Assembly (NCBI GenBank): GCA_963777045.1
Contig: CAVZPD010000022.1
Coordinates: 124,001 to 188,000 of the forward strand
From: JAPSGM01 sp963777045
GTDB taxonomy: Bacteria; Chloroflexota; Limnocylindria; QHBO01
Length of the DNA stretch: 64,000 nucleotides
Direction of reading: 5' to 3'
Below are positions 42,065 to 51,217 of the stretch, in pieces. The notes under the pieces are model-generated. The model was not told the origin of the DNA and searched no databases. It was given only the letters and a program-made list of their open reading frames with translations. The translations under genes were made by a program, and so were the position numbers. Position 1 is the stretch's first letter. The number at the start of each line of letters is the position of its first letter.

Positions 42065-43693
42065 ATGCGCCAGCTGGCGCAACGTGCCCCGAACACGCTC
42101 GTTCGCGAGGTTCGGAACCACCGAATCCTCGTCCACATCTCCCTCGCCGCAGCGGCCATGCTGGTCGCACTCCTCCTCTCGCTACGGGGAGCGTCCGCGG
42201 GTCCGACGGCGGAGGCGACAAGGCCTCCTTCGATCCTTCCGCAGAGCGTCGGCGTCGGCCTACCCACCACCAGCCCGGTTCGGCTACAGTTCGCCGCTGC
42301 CATGGACCGCAGTTCGGTGCTGGAAGGCCTCACGCTGCAGCCCAACGTCGGGTGGCGCGTCTCGTGGGCAGATGACTCCCGCTCGCTGGAGCTGCGACCG
42401 GCCAGCCGATGGGTCACCGACGGTCACTACGTGGTCCGCGTGGGCGCGGACACGCTCCGAGCCGACGGCGAGCCGATTGGCTCCACGCTGAAGTGGTCAT
42501 TCACGACTGAGACGGCGCCCGTCATCTCCGACTTCCAGCTCTTCTACGCCGTCGAGGATCCTGCCGATCGCACACGCGCGCGGACCGAGGCCGAGGCAGA
42601 TGGCGCTACTGCCACTGCCCCGCTCGCTGCCTCCGAAGACACCGCCGACGGCGTCTCAGCGGCCACCCGGGTGACCGTGGCCTTCTCGACCGAGATGCAG
42701 CGAGCCGACGTCGAGCAGCGCTTCGCCATCCACCCGTTCGTGCCGGGGAGCTTCTCGTGGGAGGCGAACGCGCTGGTGTTCCAGCCCGCCGAGCGGCTGG
42801 AGTCAGGTGCCAGGTACGCGGTGAGCGTCGTCGGCGCCCACGATCGGCGCGGCAATCGGCTTGGTGGCGATGCTTCCTTCTCCTTCACCGTCCGCCCCGG
42901 GGCGCAGGTCACCATGGTCCGGCCCAAGGGCGGCGAGAAGGACGTGACGCCGGATCGCGTTGAGCTGTGGTTCTCGCAGCCGATGGATTCCGAGGCGACC
43001 ACGGATGCCTTCTCCCTGACCGATGCGACCGCCAAGACGGTGATTGCCGGGACGACGTCGTGGAATCCTGCTGGGACGCAACTGACCTTCGTGCCCGCTC
43101 GCAGCCTGGCCAAGGGCCACGGCTTCACGATCGCCCTGGGGGATGGGGCGCGGGACATGGATCGCAATGCCGTGACCGCCAGCTTCGACTTCACGACCAA
43201 GGCGCCGCCGCCACCTCCCGCCCCCAAGCCGGCAGCACCGGCGCCGCCGCCAGCCCCGGTCCGGCCGGCCGGACCGCCGGCTCCCTCGGACATCCTCCAG
43301 TACGCCCTGTGGCAGATCAACCAATCGCGCGCGGCCTACGGCTTCGCACCCCTCTCGCTCGACGCGACGATCACGCAGGAGGCGACGGCCTACGCGTGGG
43401 ACATGATGAACTACGGGTACTTCAGCCACGTCGGCCGGGACGGCTCTCGAGTCTCCGATCGTATGCGACGAGCGGGCGTCAGCTTCAGCCACTCCGGCGA
43501 GAACATCTGCTACCTCAACGGATCGAGCCTGCGGGGCACGCTTGACTGGTGCCATGGCGTCTTCATGTCAGAGCCGTACCCGGGTTACCCGAACCACATC
43601 GGCAACATCCTGAGCCCGAATTTCAACAGGGTCGGAATCGGCATCGCGCAGAGCGGCACGCGGATCAAGATCGTCTGGGACTTCGCCGGCTGA
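42065..43693 (+). CDS. Secreted or anchored Ig-like (SbsA/Big_5) and CAP/SCP-domain protein
   Basis: The protein is about 542 aa. A signal/anchor helix (ILVHISLAAAAMLVALLLSL) is followed by three Big_5-type Ig-like modules (VGVGLPTTSPVRLQFAAAMD, RVTVAFSTEMQRADVEQRF, DRVELWFSQPMDSEATTDAF), a Pro/Ala linker (about 50 residues) and a C-terminal CAP domain. CAP residues include His in YFSHVGRDG, Glu in HSGENICY and the NHIGNILSPNFNRVGIGIA stretch. CAP proteins act at the cell surface, often on wall or lipids. The start is ATG 42065, which overlaps a 16-bp palindrome; TTG 42047 is an alternative. Confidence 0.8.
   Translation: MRQLAQRAPNTLVREVRNHRILVHISLAAAAMLVALLLSLRGASAGPTAEATRPPSILPQSVGVGLPTTSPVRLQFAAAMDRSSVLEGLTLQPNVGWRVSWADDSRSLELRPASRWVTDGHYVVRVGADTLRADGEPIGSTLKWSFTTETAPVISDFQLFYAVEDPADRTRARTEAEADGATATAPLAASEDTADGVSAATRVTVAFSTEMQRADVEQRFAIHPFVPGSFSWEANALVFQPAERLESGARYAVSVVGAHDRRGNRLGGDASFSFTVRPGAQVTMVRPKGGEKDVTPDRVELWFSQPMDSEATTDAFSLTDATAKTVIAGTTSWNPAGTQLTFVPARSLAKGHGFTIALGDGARDMDRNAVTASFDFTTKAPPPPPAPKPAAPAPPPAPVRPAGPPAPSDILQYALWQINQSRAAYGFAPLSLDATITQEATAYAWDMMNYGYFSHVGRDGSRVSDRMRRAGVSFSHSGENICYLNGSSLRGTLDWCHGVFMSEPYPGYPNHIGNILSPNFNRVGIGIAQSGTRIKIVWDFAG
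42066..42081. repeat. 16-bp perfect palindrome over the CAP-gene start codon
   Basis: TGCGCCAGCTGGCGCA is its own complement and begins at the second base of ATG 42065. It could be an operator or an RNA hairpin hiding the start; it may also be chance. Confidence 0.35.
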
Positions 43694-43731
43694 GACCGGG
43701 TGCCCCGTCCGGGGTGCCCCAAATCCGGTGC

Positions 43732-43737
43732 TACACT
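43732..43737 (+). promoter_or_regulatory. Extended -10 TGC-TACACT for topA (leaderless type)
   Basis: TACACT preceded by TGC lies 9 nt before ATG 43747. GC-rich repeats (GGTGCCCC twice, about 43700-43720) occupy the -35 position. Confidence 0.55.
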
Positions 43738-43746
43738 CGCTGACCG

Positions 43747-46005
43747 ATGCCTCCCAAGAAGCGCGCCGCGGGTGATCTCGTCATCGTCGAGTCGCCGGCC
43801 AAGGCCAAGACGATCGAACGCTACCTGGGGCAGGGATACACCGTCCATGCCTCGTACGGCCACGTGCGCGACCTTCCAAAGCGCAGCCTTGGGGTCGACG
43901 TGGACCACGACTTCGCGCTGCGCTACGAGCCTCTGAAGGATCGGCGCCGCGAGCTGGAGAAGCTCGCCGAGCTGGCACGCGGCGCGAACCAGGTGTGGCT
44001 TGCCACCGACCTCGATCGCGAGGGCGAATCGATCGCCTGGCACATCGCCGAGTACGCGCAGCTGCCGGAGGAGCGCCTCAAGCGGGTGACCTTCAGCGAA
44101 ATCACGCGCTCGGCCATCGAGGAGGCGTTCGCGCATCCGCGCACGATCAACCAGGACCTGGTGAACGCGCAGCAGGCCCGCCGGGTCATCGACCGACTGG
44201 TCGGCTACAAGCTCAGCCCGCTGGTGAGCAGCAAGATCCGGCGCGGCCTCTCGGCCGGTCGGGTCCAGAGCGTGGCGGTCCGCGTGGTCGTGGATCGCGA
44301 GCGCGAGATCGAGGCCTTCGTGGCGGAGGAGTACTGGACGATCGAGGCCGAGCTGCGGCGCCGCGGTTCGCCGTCCGGCTTCAGCGCCGAGCTGACCCGA
44401 ATCGACGGCGAGAAGGCCCGGATCGGCTCGGAGGAAGAGGCGAGAAGCCACGAAGCTGCACTGCGGGAAGCGGCGTACGAGGTCGCGAAGGTCACCCGCT
44501 CGCAGCAGAAGAAGAACGCCCCGCCACCATTCATCACCAGCACGTTGCAGCAGGAGGCATCTCGCAAGCTGGGCTTCAGCGCGCGACGGACGATGAGCGT
44601 CGCGCAGTCGCTCTACGAGGGTGTCGCGCTGCCAGAGGGCCAGGTTGGCCTCATCACCTACATGCGGACCGATTCGGTTGCGATGGCGTCGAGCGCCGTG
44701 CAGGAGGCTCGCGAGGTCGCGGGCAAGCGGCACGGAGCCGACCACGTCCCCGACAAGCCGAACGCCTTCCGCACGAAGTCGCGGGGAGCGCAGGAGGCGC
44801 ACGAGGCGATCCGGCCCTCGAGCTTCGCGCGCGCCCCGGAGTCCGTCTACGGGCACCTCAAGCCGGACGAGCAGCGGCTCTACGACCTGATCTGGCGACG
44901 GGCACTCGCATCGCAGATGGCCCCGGCGCGCTTCGACCAGGTGGGCGTGGACGTCCAGGCGGGCCGTTACGTCCTCCACGCCGGCGCCCGCAAGCGCGTC
45001 TTCGACGGCTACCAGGCGCTCTACGTGGAGGGGCGCGATGACGAGGAGGACGAGCGCCTGACGGTGCTGCCCGACCTCGGCGAGGGTGAGGGCCTGGACC
45101 TGGGCAAGCTCGCCTCCGAGCAGCACTTCACCCAGCCGCCGCCTCGCTACACCGAGGCGACCCTGATCCGGGCGCTCGAGGAGCACGGCATCGGCCGGCC
45201 TTCGACCTATGCGCCGACGATCGAGACCATCCGCCAGCGCGGCTACGTGACCATCAAGGAGCGGCGGCTCTTCCCGGAGGAATCGGCCTTCCGCGTCACG
45301 GACCTGCTCAAGGAGCACTTCCCGGAGATCGTCGACCTCGACTTCACCGCGCGCATGGAGAACCAACTCGACGACGTCGCCCGTGGCGACCACGAGTGGG
45401 TCCCCATGGTCCGGGAGTTCTGGCTGCCGTTCAGCGAAAAGGTCAACGAGGGCCGCGAGAAGATCGCGAAGCAGGTCGAGGTGACCGACATTCCATGCCC
45501 CGTCTCGGGCGACAAGGGCGACATGCTCATCAAGCGCTTCGGCCGCAACGGCTGGTTCCTGGGCTGCTCGGGCTATCCCGATTGCAAGCACACCCAGCCG
45601 CTTCCCGGTGAGGAGCCGGAGGCGATTCCCGACCTGCCGGGCATCGGCGAGGCCTGCCCGCAGTGCGGGGAGGGGCACCTGGTCGCCAAGCGCGGCCGCT
45701 TCGGACCGTTCGTGGGTTGCGACCGCTACCCGGAGTGCAAGTACATCAAGAAGGATGCGCAGCCGGCAGCCGAGCGCTTCGGTACCTGTCCCAAGTGCGG
45801 CACGGGGGCCGTGGTGACGAAGCGCGGCCGTCGCGCCCGACGCCCGTTCTGGGGCTGCGACCGATACCCGGACTGTGACTACGCGACCTGGACGCGCCCG
45901 ACTGCCGACGGTGAGGCGACCACTCCACCAGAGTCGGAGCGCGCCGACGGCGTCACGGCCGACGACGGCGGCCAGCCGGCGGCTGCCGGCGGGACGCGTG
46001 CCTGA
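43747..46005 (+). CDS. topA: DNA topoisomerase I (type IA)
   Basis: The 752-aa enzyme relaxes negative supercoils. The Toprim domain shows VIVESPAKAKTIERYLG and ATDLDREGESIAWHI. The active-site Tyr305 lies in GLITYMRTDS. The catalytic-domain IGRPSTYAPTI and ERRLFP motifs are present. Three C-terminal zinc ribbons follow: WFLGCSGYPDCKHTQPL (its leading pair appears degenerate, CPVSGD), CPQCGEGHL with GCDRYPECKY, and CPKCGTGAV with GCDRYPDCDY. The tail is Ala/Gly-rich. xerC starts 8 nt before its stop. Confidence 0.96.
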   Translation: MPPKKRAAGDLVIVESPAKAKTIERYLGQGYTVHASYGHVRDLPKRSLGVDVDHDFALRYEPLKDRRRELEKLAELARGANQVWLATDLDREGESIAWHIAEYAQLPEERLKRVTFSEITRSAIEEAFAHPRTINQDLVNAQQARRVIDRLVGYKLSPLVSSKIRRGLSAGRVQSVAVRVVVDREREIEAFVAEEYWTIEAELRRRGSPSGFSAELTRIDGEKARIGSEEEARSHEAALREAAYEVAKVTRSQQKKNAPPPFITSTLQQEASRKLGFSARRTMSVAQSLYEGVALPEGQVGLITYMRTDSVAMASSAVQEAREVAGKRHGADHVPDKPNAFRTKSRGAQEAHEAIRPSSFARAPESVYGHLKPDEQRLYDLIWRRALASQMAPARFDQVGVDVQAGRYVLHAGARKRVFDGYQALYVEGRDDEEDERLTVLPDLGEGEGLDLGKLASEQHFTQPPPRYTEATLIRALEEHGIGRPSTYAPTIETIRQRGYVTIKERRLFPEESAFRVTDLLKEHFPEIVDLDFTARMENQLDDVARGDHEWVPMVREFWLPFSEKVNEGREKIAKQVEVTDIPCPVSGDKGDMLIKRFGRNGWFLGCSGYPDCKHTQPLPGEEPEAIPDLPGIGEACPQCGEGHLVAKRGRFGPFVGCDRYPECKYIKKDAQPAAERFGTCPKCGTGAVVTKRGRRARRPFWGCDRYPDCDYATWTRPTADGEATTPPESERADGVTADDGGQPAAAGGTRA

Positions 46006-46993
46006 CGCCCGCCAGGGCGCAGCTCCAGCGCCGGACCCCGCCGCGAGCGCGGCGCTCGACCGGTTCCTGACCCACCTCGCGAACCGGAACGCATCTCCCG
46101 GGACGATCTCCGAGTACCGGCGCAACGCCGGCGAGTTCCTCGCGTACCTGGCGCGCGCCGGTGTGGACTGGCGCAGCCCGAACCGCGCGGCGGTGCGCGG
46201 CTACCTGTCGGCGCTTGCCGATCGGGAGCTCTCTGCCTCCTCGGTGGGTGGGCGTCTGGCGGCCGTTCGCTCCCTCTACCGGCACGCGGCGCGCCAGGGC
46301 TGGATCGATGCGGATCCGATGGCTGGCGTCCGCTCCCCGAGGAAGCCGGGACGGCTGCCGAAAGTGCTCAGCATCGAGGACGTCGGGCGCCTGGTGGAGG
46401 CTCCGCTGCGCGCCTCGGTCGGGGATGCCGGCGGCGTGCGAGGCGCGCTGACGGCTGCGCTGCGCCGCCGGGATGCAGCGCTGCTGGAGCTGCTCTACGC
46501 AACCGGCATGCGGATCAGCGAAGCGGCATCGCTGACGCTGGACCGCATCGACGTGGGCCGCGGTCGGCTGCGGGTGATCGGCAAGGGGCGCAAGGAGCGT
46601 GAGCTTCTCTTCGGCGGACCGGCACAGGCCGCCATGCGGGCCTACCTGGCCGATGGTCGCCAGCTGCTCGCAGCCCAGGCACCGCCGGCGAGCGCCGTGT
46701 TCCTGAATGCCCAGGGGCGGCCGCTGAGCGCGCGCGGGGCGCGCATGGCGGTCGGCCGCTGGGTCGATGCCGCCGGCCTGACACACCGAGCATCGCCGCA
46801 CACGCTTCGGCACTCCTTCGCCACCCACATGCTGGAGGGCGGCGCCGACCTCCGCAGCGTGCAGGAGCTCCTCGGTCACGCCGACCTGGCCACCACGCAG
46901 ATCTACACGCATCTCTCCGACGCAGCGCTGCGGGGCGCCTATCGATCGGCACACCCGCGGGCGCGGGGCGACGACGACGGACCGGCTCGGTGA
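45998..46993 (+). CDS. xerC: Tyrosine recombinase XerC/XerD-like
   Basis: The 331-aa recombinase has an N-terminal core-binding SAM-like domain (LDRFLTHLANRNASPGTISE) and a catalytic domain with Arg in ATGMRISEAASL (about 171), Lys in VIGKGRKERELLF, HxxR in SPHTLRHSFATHML, His in LLGHADLATTQIYTH and Tyr near 303. Such enzymes resolve chromosome dimers. An insertion around DAGGVRGALTAALRRRD lengthens the active domain. GTG 45998 overlaps topA by 8 nt, and murJ overlaps its end by 4 nt. Whether it is XerC or XerD cannot be decided here. Confidence 0.88.
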   Translation: MPDARQGAAPAPDPAASAALDRFLTHLANRNASPGTISEYRRNAGEFLAYLARAGVDWRSPNRAAVRGYLSALADRELSASSVGGRLAAVRSLYRHAARQGWIDADPMAGVRSPRKPGRLPKVLSIEDVGRLVEAPLRASVGDAGGVRGALTAALRRRDAALLELLYATGMRISEAASLTLDRIDVGRGRLRVIGKGRKERELLFGGPAQAAMRAYLADGRQLLAAQAPPASAVFLNAQGRPLSARGARMAVGRWVDAAGLTHRASPHTLRHSFATHMLEGGADLRSVQELLGHADLATTQIYTHLSDAALRGAYRSAHPRARGDDDGPAR

Positions 46994-48651
46994 CCGGTCC
47001 TCTCGAGGGGGCATCGGCCGGACAGCCGGGACCGCCGGAGGCAGAGTCCGTCTCGGCCCAGCAGGCACCGGGGGGCGGCGGACCGTCGGTCGGTCGCGTT
47101 CTCGCCCAGGCGAGCCTGGTGCTCACCGTCGCTGCGCTGGCCAGCCGCCTCCTCGGCTGGGTGCGCCTGTTGGTGATCGGCTCGCAGTTCGGCGCCAGCC
47201 GGGAGCTCGACGCCTACTTCGCCGCCTTCCGGATTCCCGATGCCATCTTCCAGCTGGTGGTCGCCGGTGCCCTCTCCGCGGCGCTGATCCCGGTCTTCTC
47301 CAGCTACCGGGCGCGCGAGCAGGAGCGCGAGGCGTGGCGGCTCGCCAGCAGCGTCATCAACCTGGTGGTGATCGCCCTGGCGGGGCTCTCCCTGCTGATG
47401 GCCATCTTCGCGCCGGTACTGGTGCCGATCGTTGCGCCCGGCTTCGACGCCCCGACCACCGAGCTGGCGGTCCGCATGACCAGGATCATGCTGCTGAGCC
47501 CGGTGCTGATCGGCATCGGGGCCGTGGTGAGCGGCATCCTCAACTCGTACGAGCGCTTCGCCGTCCCGGCGCTGGCCCCGCTCGCCTACAACGCGTGCAT
47601 CATCGGGGCAGCCATCTTCCTGGCCCCGTTGATGGGGGTGGAGGGGCTGGCGGTCGGCGTCGCCGTCGGCTCCCTGGCCCACCTCGCCATCCAGCTGCCG
47701 CAGCTGGCGAAGGTCGGCCAGCGCTATGACCTGACCATCGGCCTGTCGCACCCCGGCGTCCGCCGCGTCGCGTGGCTCATGGGCCCGCGCATGCTCGGCC
47801 TCGCAGCCGGTCAGCTCAACTTCATCGTGGCCACGGTGCTCGCCAGCACGCTGCCGGAGGGGAGCGTCACGAGCTTCTACTACGCCTTCCAGCTCAGCCA
47901 GCTGCCGGTGGGCGTCCTGGGCGTCAGCGTCGCGGTGGCGCTCTTCCCGACGCTCAGCCGCGACGCCGCGCTGGGCCGCATCCCGGAGATCAGGCGCCAG
48001 GTCGCCGGATCGCTGCGGGTGCTCATCTTCCTCGCGGCGCCGTTGACCGCCGCGCTGATCGTGCTGGCCGAGCCGGTCACCTCGGTCTTCTTCCAGTACG
48101 GCCTCTTCAGCGAGCGTTCGGCCGAACGCACCGCCGGTGCGCTGACCTTCTTCGCCATCGGCCTCGTTGGGCATATCGTGGTGCACGTGCTGACGCGCGC
48201 CTTCTACGCCATGCAGGACACGCGGACCCCGGTCACCTGGGCCGTCATCGGTGTCGCGATCAACGTGCCGCTCATGGTCTGGCTGGTGGGCCCGATGGGC
48301 GTGCAGGGGCTGGCCCTGGCGCTCTCCATCAGCGCCCTGCTGGAGGTGGCCGGCCTGACCTGGTCGCTGCGCAACCGCATCGAATCCATCGAGGACGCCC
48401 AGGTGCTGCGCTCGGCCGGCCGCTCGGCGACTGCCGCAGTGGCGTCGGCGCTGCTGATGCTGGGCGGACTGACGCTTGCCCAGGGGTGGGTTCCGGGGCT
48501 GCTCGCCAACGGCTTCGGCCGCCTCGTGGTGGTCGCCGTGCTGACGGTGGCCGGCGCTGCGATCTACCTCATGGTGGCCTCGGCGCTGCACGCCCCGGAG
48601 ATTGCGCAGATGCGCAGCCTGCTCGGCCGCCGGCGGGGGAGGACCGCATGA
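46990..48651 (+). CDS. murJ: Lipid II flippase MurJ (MviN)
   Basis: The 553-aa protein has about 14 membrane helices of the MOP exporter fold and translocates lipid II. Conserved stretches include LASRLLGWVRLLVIGSQFGA, LDAYFAAFRIPDAIFQLVVA, GALSAALIPVFSSY, LAYNACIIGAAIFLAP, SFYYAFQLSQLPVGVLGVSV and VLTRAFYAMQDTRTPV. Arg residues in helix 1 and loop 1 are present. GTG start overlaps xerC (GTGA) and its own stop overlaps femX (ATGA), so the wall block is translationally coupled. Confidence 0.94.
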   Translation: MTGPLEGASAGQPGPPEAESVSAQQAPGGGGPSVGRVLAQASLVLTVAALASRLLGWVRLLVIGSQFGASRELDAYFAAFRIPDAIFQLVVAGALSAALIPVFSSYRAREQEREAWRLASSVINLVVIALAGLSLLMAIFAPVLVPIVAPGFDAPTTELAVRMTRIMLLSPVLIGIGAVVSGILNSYERFAVPALAPLAYNACIIGAAIFLAPLMGVEGLAVGVAVGSLAHLAIQLPQLAKVGQRYDLTIGLSHPGVRRVAWLMGPRMLGLAAGQLNFIVATVLASTLPEGSVTSFYYAFQLSQLPVGVLGVSVAVALFPTLSRDAALGRIPEIRRQVAGSLRVLIFLAAPLTAALIVLAEPVTSVFFQYGLFSERSAERTAGALTFFAIGLVGHIVVHVLTRAFYAMQDTRTPVTWAVIGVAINVPLMVWLVGPMGVQGLALALSISALLEVAGLTWSLRNRIESIEDAQVLRSAGRSATAAVASALLMLGGLTLAQGWVPGLLANGFGRLVVVAVLTVAGAAIYLMVASALHAPEIAQMRSLLGRRRGRTA

Positions 48652-49724
48652 TCCGGGTGCGACCTGCCACCGAGGGCGACGCGGCCGCCTGGCAGGCCTT
48701 CCTGGCCGGCTGCGCGTACGGCGACTTCCTGCACGACTGGGCCTGGGCCGATGTCGCCGCCTTCGACGGGCAGGCCCAGCGGCGCTTCGTGGCCGAGGAG
48801 GACGGCGGGCTGGTGGCCATCGCCGCCGTCCAGGTTCGCAGCCTGCCGCTGGGCCGGTCCTTCTGGTACGTGCCGCGTGGCCCCGTGCTCGACTACGGCA
48901 ACGAGCGCGCCGGGGAACGGCTCCGCGCCCTGACCATCGGGCTGCGCGCCGCGGCGCGGCGGGCGAAGGCGATCGCCGTCAAGCTGGAGCCACGCATCGA
49001 GGCCGACTCGAGCGAGGCTCGCCTCTTCGACCGCCTGCCGCATGATCCGCGGACGCTGCAGGTCGGCCAGACGCGCCTTGTGGAGCTCGAGGACGACGAG
49101 GCGATGCTGGCGGCCTTCGACAAGGACACGCGCTACGGTATCCGGCGCTCCGAGCGCGAGGGCGTCGACGTCAGCCACACGACCGATGCAGTCGAGCTGC
49201 GGCCCATCGACGATCTGCATGCCCTGGTGCTCGAGACGCAGGCACGTGCCGGTTTCCCGAGGCCTCCGCTCGAGCGGTACCACACCGCCTGGCGAGGGCT
49301 CGGTGGCGCGGGACGCGCCGCGATCTTCGAGGCACGGCATGGAGATCGCCTGCTCGCCAGCGGGATGCTCGTGATCGAGGGCGACCGTTCCTTCTACCTC
49401 TTCGCCGGTTCCCGCCGGGAGGAGAGGGGCGAGACGAAGCGCTACCCGTCCTACGCGCTGCAGTGGGCGATGATGCGCTACGCCCGGGACGCCGGTGTCC
49501 GCGTCCACGACCTGTGGGGCGTCGCGCCGGAGGGCGCTGGGCCGGAGCACCCCTGGTACGGCGTCGGCCTCTTCAAGAAGGGCTTCGGCGGTCGCCAGCT
49601 GCGGTGGGCCGGGAGCTGGGACGTGGTCGCTGACCCGGCGCTCTACCGGCTGCGATCCATCGCCGAGCGTGGGCGGGGAGCGCTGCGCGGCGTGGTGGGT
49701 CGCCTTGGCGCAGGCCGCAGATGA
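48648..49724 (+). CDS. FemABX-family peptidoglycan branching transferase 1
   Basis: The 358-aa protein contains two GNAT-like folds. Family hallmarks are DFLHDWAWADV at the N-terminus, VPRGPVLDYG, AIAVKLEPRIEAD, DKDTRYGIRRSEREGVDV, and the C-terminal VHDLWGVAPEG plus LFKKGFGGRQLRWAGSWD. Fem enzymes add amino acids from aminoacyl-tRNA to the stem-peptide diamino acid of lipid II. It starts at ATG after GGGGAGG, overlapping murJ; murE overlaps its end. It is the first of three Fem-like genes. Confidence 0.88.
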   Translation: MIRVRPATEGDAAAWQAFLAGCAYGDFLHDWAWADVAAFDGQAQRRFVAEEDGGLVAIAAVQVRSLPLGRSFWYVPRGPVLDYGNERAGERLRALTIGLRAAARRAKAIAVKLEPRIEADSSEARLFDRLPHDPRTLQVGQTRLVELEDDEAMLAAFDKDTRYGIRRSEREGVDVSHTTDAVELRPIDDLHALVLETQARAGFPRPPLERYHTAWRGLGGAGRAAIFEARHGDRLLASGMLVIEGDRSFYLFAGSRREERGETKRYPSYALQWAMMRYARDAGVRVHDLWGVAPEGAGPEHPWYGVGLFKKGFGGRQLRWAGSWDVVADPALYRLRSIAERGRGALRGVVGRLGAGRR

Positions 49725-51217
49725 CCGATCGTCGAATGGGCCTTGGCCAGCTGACCGACGTGATCGCGCCGGAGCGCGTGGTCGGGCTGCCGGTGGGCGA
49801 GGTGAGCGCACTTGCCTACGACTCGCGCTCGGTGATGCCGGGGACGCTCTTCTTCGCCGTCCCGGGAGCGCACGTCGACGGCCACCGCTTCGTGGGCGAG
49901 GCGGTGGAACGCGGCGCCGTGGCCGCCGTCGTCGAGCGCGAGGTGCCGGACGTCGCCGTCCCGCAGCTCATCGTCGCGCGCACGCGCGACGCGCTGGCGG
50001 ACGCCGCCGATGCCTGGTACGGGCGTCCGTCGGAGCGGTTGCGGGTCATGGGCGTGACCGGGACCGACGGCAAGACGACCACCGCCTACCTTGCCCGCGA
50101 CGTGCTGCGCGCCGCTGGACGCCGCCCGGGCCTGATCGGCACCGTGTCGCTGGGCATCGGCGACGAAAGCGAGCCGAACGTCCACCGCAACACGACCCCG
50201 GAGGCGCCCGAGCTGCAGGAGCTGCTGGCCAGGATGGTGGCCGCGGGGAACGACAGCGTGGTGATGGAGGCCACCTCGCACGGGTTGGCCCAGGGGCGCG
50301 TGCGCAAGGTGCGCTTCGACGTCGGGATCCTGACCAACCTGACCAGTGAACACCTGGACTTCCACGGTTCGCTGGAGAACTATCGGGCGGCCAAGGCAAT
50401 GCTCTTCGAGGAGGCGTCGACTGCCATCCTCAACGCCGATGACCCCCATTTCGGCTTCTTTCGCGAGCACGCCCGCGGCCGGGTCGTGACCTACGCGGTG
50501 GAGGCCGATGCCGACCTTCGCGCGTCGGCTCTCGAGGCCGATGGCGCCGGCACCGCGTTCCGCCTGGCTGCCCCGGGCTGGGCGGGGCGGGTGCACGTGC
50601 CGCTGCCCGGCGCCTTCAACGTCCAGAACGCGCTCGCGGCGCTGGCGCTGGCACATGTCGAGCGTATCGAGCCAGATGTCGCCGCCCACGCGATCGCGGC
50701 CAGCCGCGGCGTGCCGGGACGGATGGAGACCGTGGACGAGGGCCAGCCCTTCGCGCTCATCGTCGACTACGCCCACACCACCGACTCGCTGGGCAAGGTG
50801 CTGCGCGTCCTGCGCCCGCTGGCCAGCGGACGGCTGATCGCCGTCTTCGGCTCGGCCGGGGAGCGGGATCCCAGCAAGCGGGCGCCCATGGGTCGCGTCG
50901 CGGGCGAGCTCGCCGACGTCGTGGTGGTGACCGACGAGGACCCCCGCCTGGAGGATCCGCGGGCCATCAACCAGGAGATCGCTGGTGGCGCACGCGCCGG
51001 CGGCGCGCGCGACGGCGAGTCCCTCTTCGTCGTCGACGACCGGACGGCGGCGGTCGCGCATGCCGTCGCGCTGGCGCGCCCCGGCGATGTCATCCTGCTC
51101 GCCGGCAAGGGGCACGAGGCGTCGATCATCTACGGGACCGAGAAACGCTGGTGGGACGAGAAGGAGGTCGCTCGGCGGACGCTCCGCGACGCCGGGTACG
51201 GAGGCGGCGATGGCTGA
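49721..51217 (+). CDS. murE: UDP-N-acetylmuramyl-tripeptide synthetase MurE
   Basis: The 498-aa Mur ligase adds the third residue of the peptidoglycan stem. It shows AYDSRSVMPGTLFFAVPG, the ATP loop MGVTGTDGKTTTAY, NTTPEAPELQELL, MEATSHGLAQGRV, LTNLTSEHLDFHGSLENYRA with the carbamylated Lys in AAKAMLF, and VDYAHTTDSLGKVL. The specificity loop reads VTDEDPRLEDP, not the DNPR of meso-DAP enzymes, suggesting L-ornithine or L-lysine, which fits the Fem genes on both sides. It overlaps femX1 by 4 nt and femX2 by 8 nt. Confidence 0.93.
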   Translation: MTDRRMGLGQLTDVIAPERVVGLPVGEVSALAYDSRSVMPGTLFFAVPGAHVDGHRFVGEAVERGAVAAVVEREVPDVAVPQLIVARTRDALADAADAWYGRPSERLRVMGVTGTDGKTTTAYLARDVLRAAGRRPGLIGTVSLGIGDESEPNVHRNTTPEAPELQELLARMVAAGNDSVVMEATSHGLAQGRVRKVRFDVGILTNLTSEHLDFHGSLENYRAAKAMLFEEASTAILNADDPHFGFFREHARGRVVTYAVEADADLRASALEADGAGTAFRLAAPGWAGRVHVPLPGAFNVQNALAALALAHVERIEPDVAAHAIAASRGVPGRMETVDEGQPFALIVDYAHTTDSLGKVLRVLRPLASGRLIAVFGSAGERDPSKRAPMGRVAGELADVVVVTDEDPRLEDPRAINQEIAGGARAGGARDGESLFVVDDRTAAVAHAVALARPGDVILLAGKGHEASIIYGTEKRWWDEKEVARRTLRDAGYGGGDG

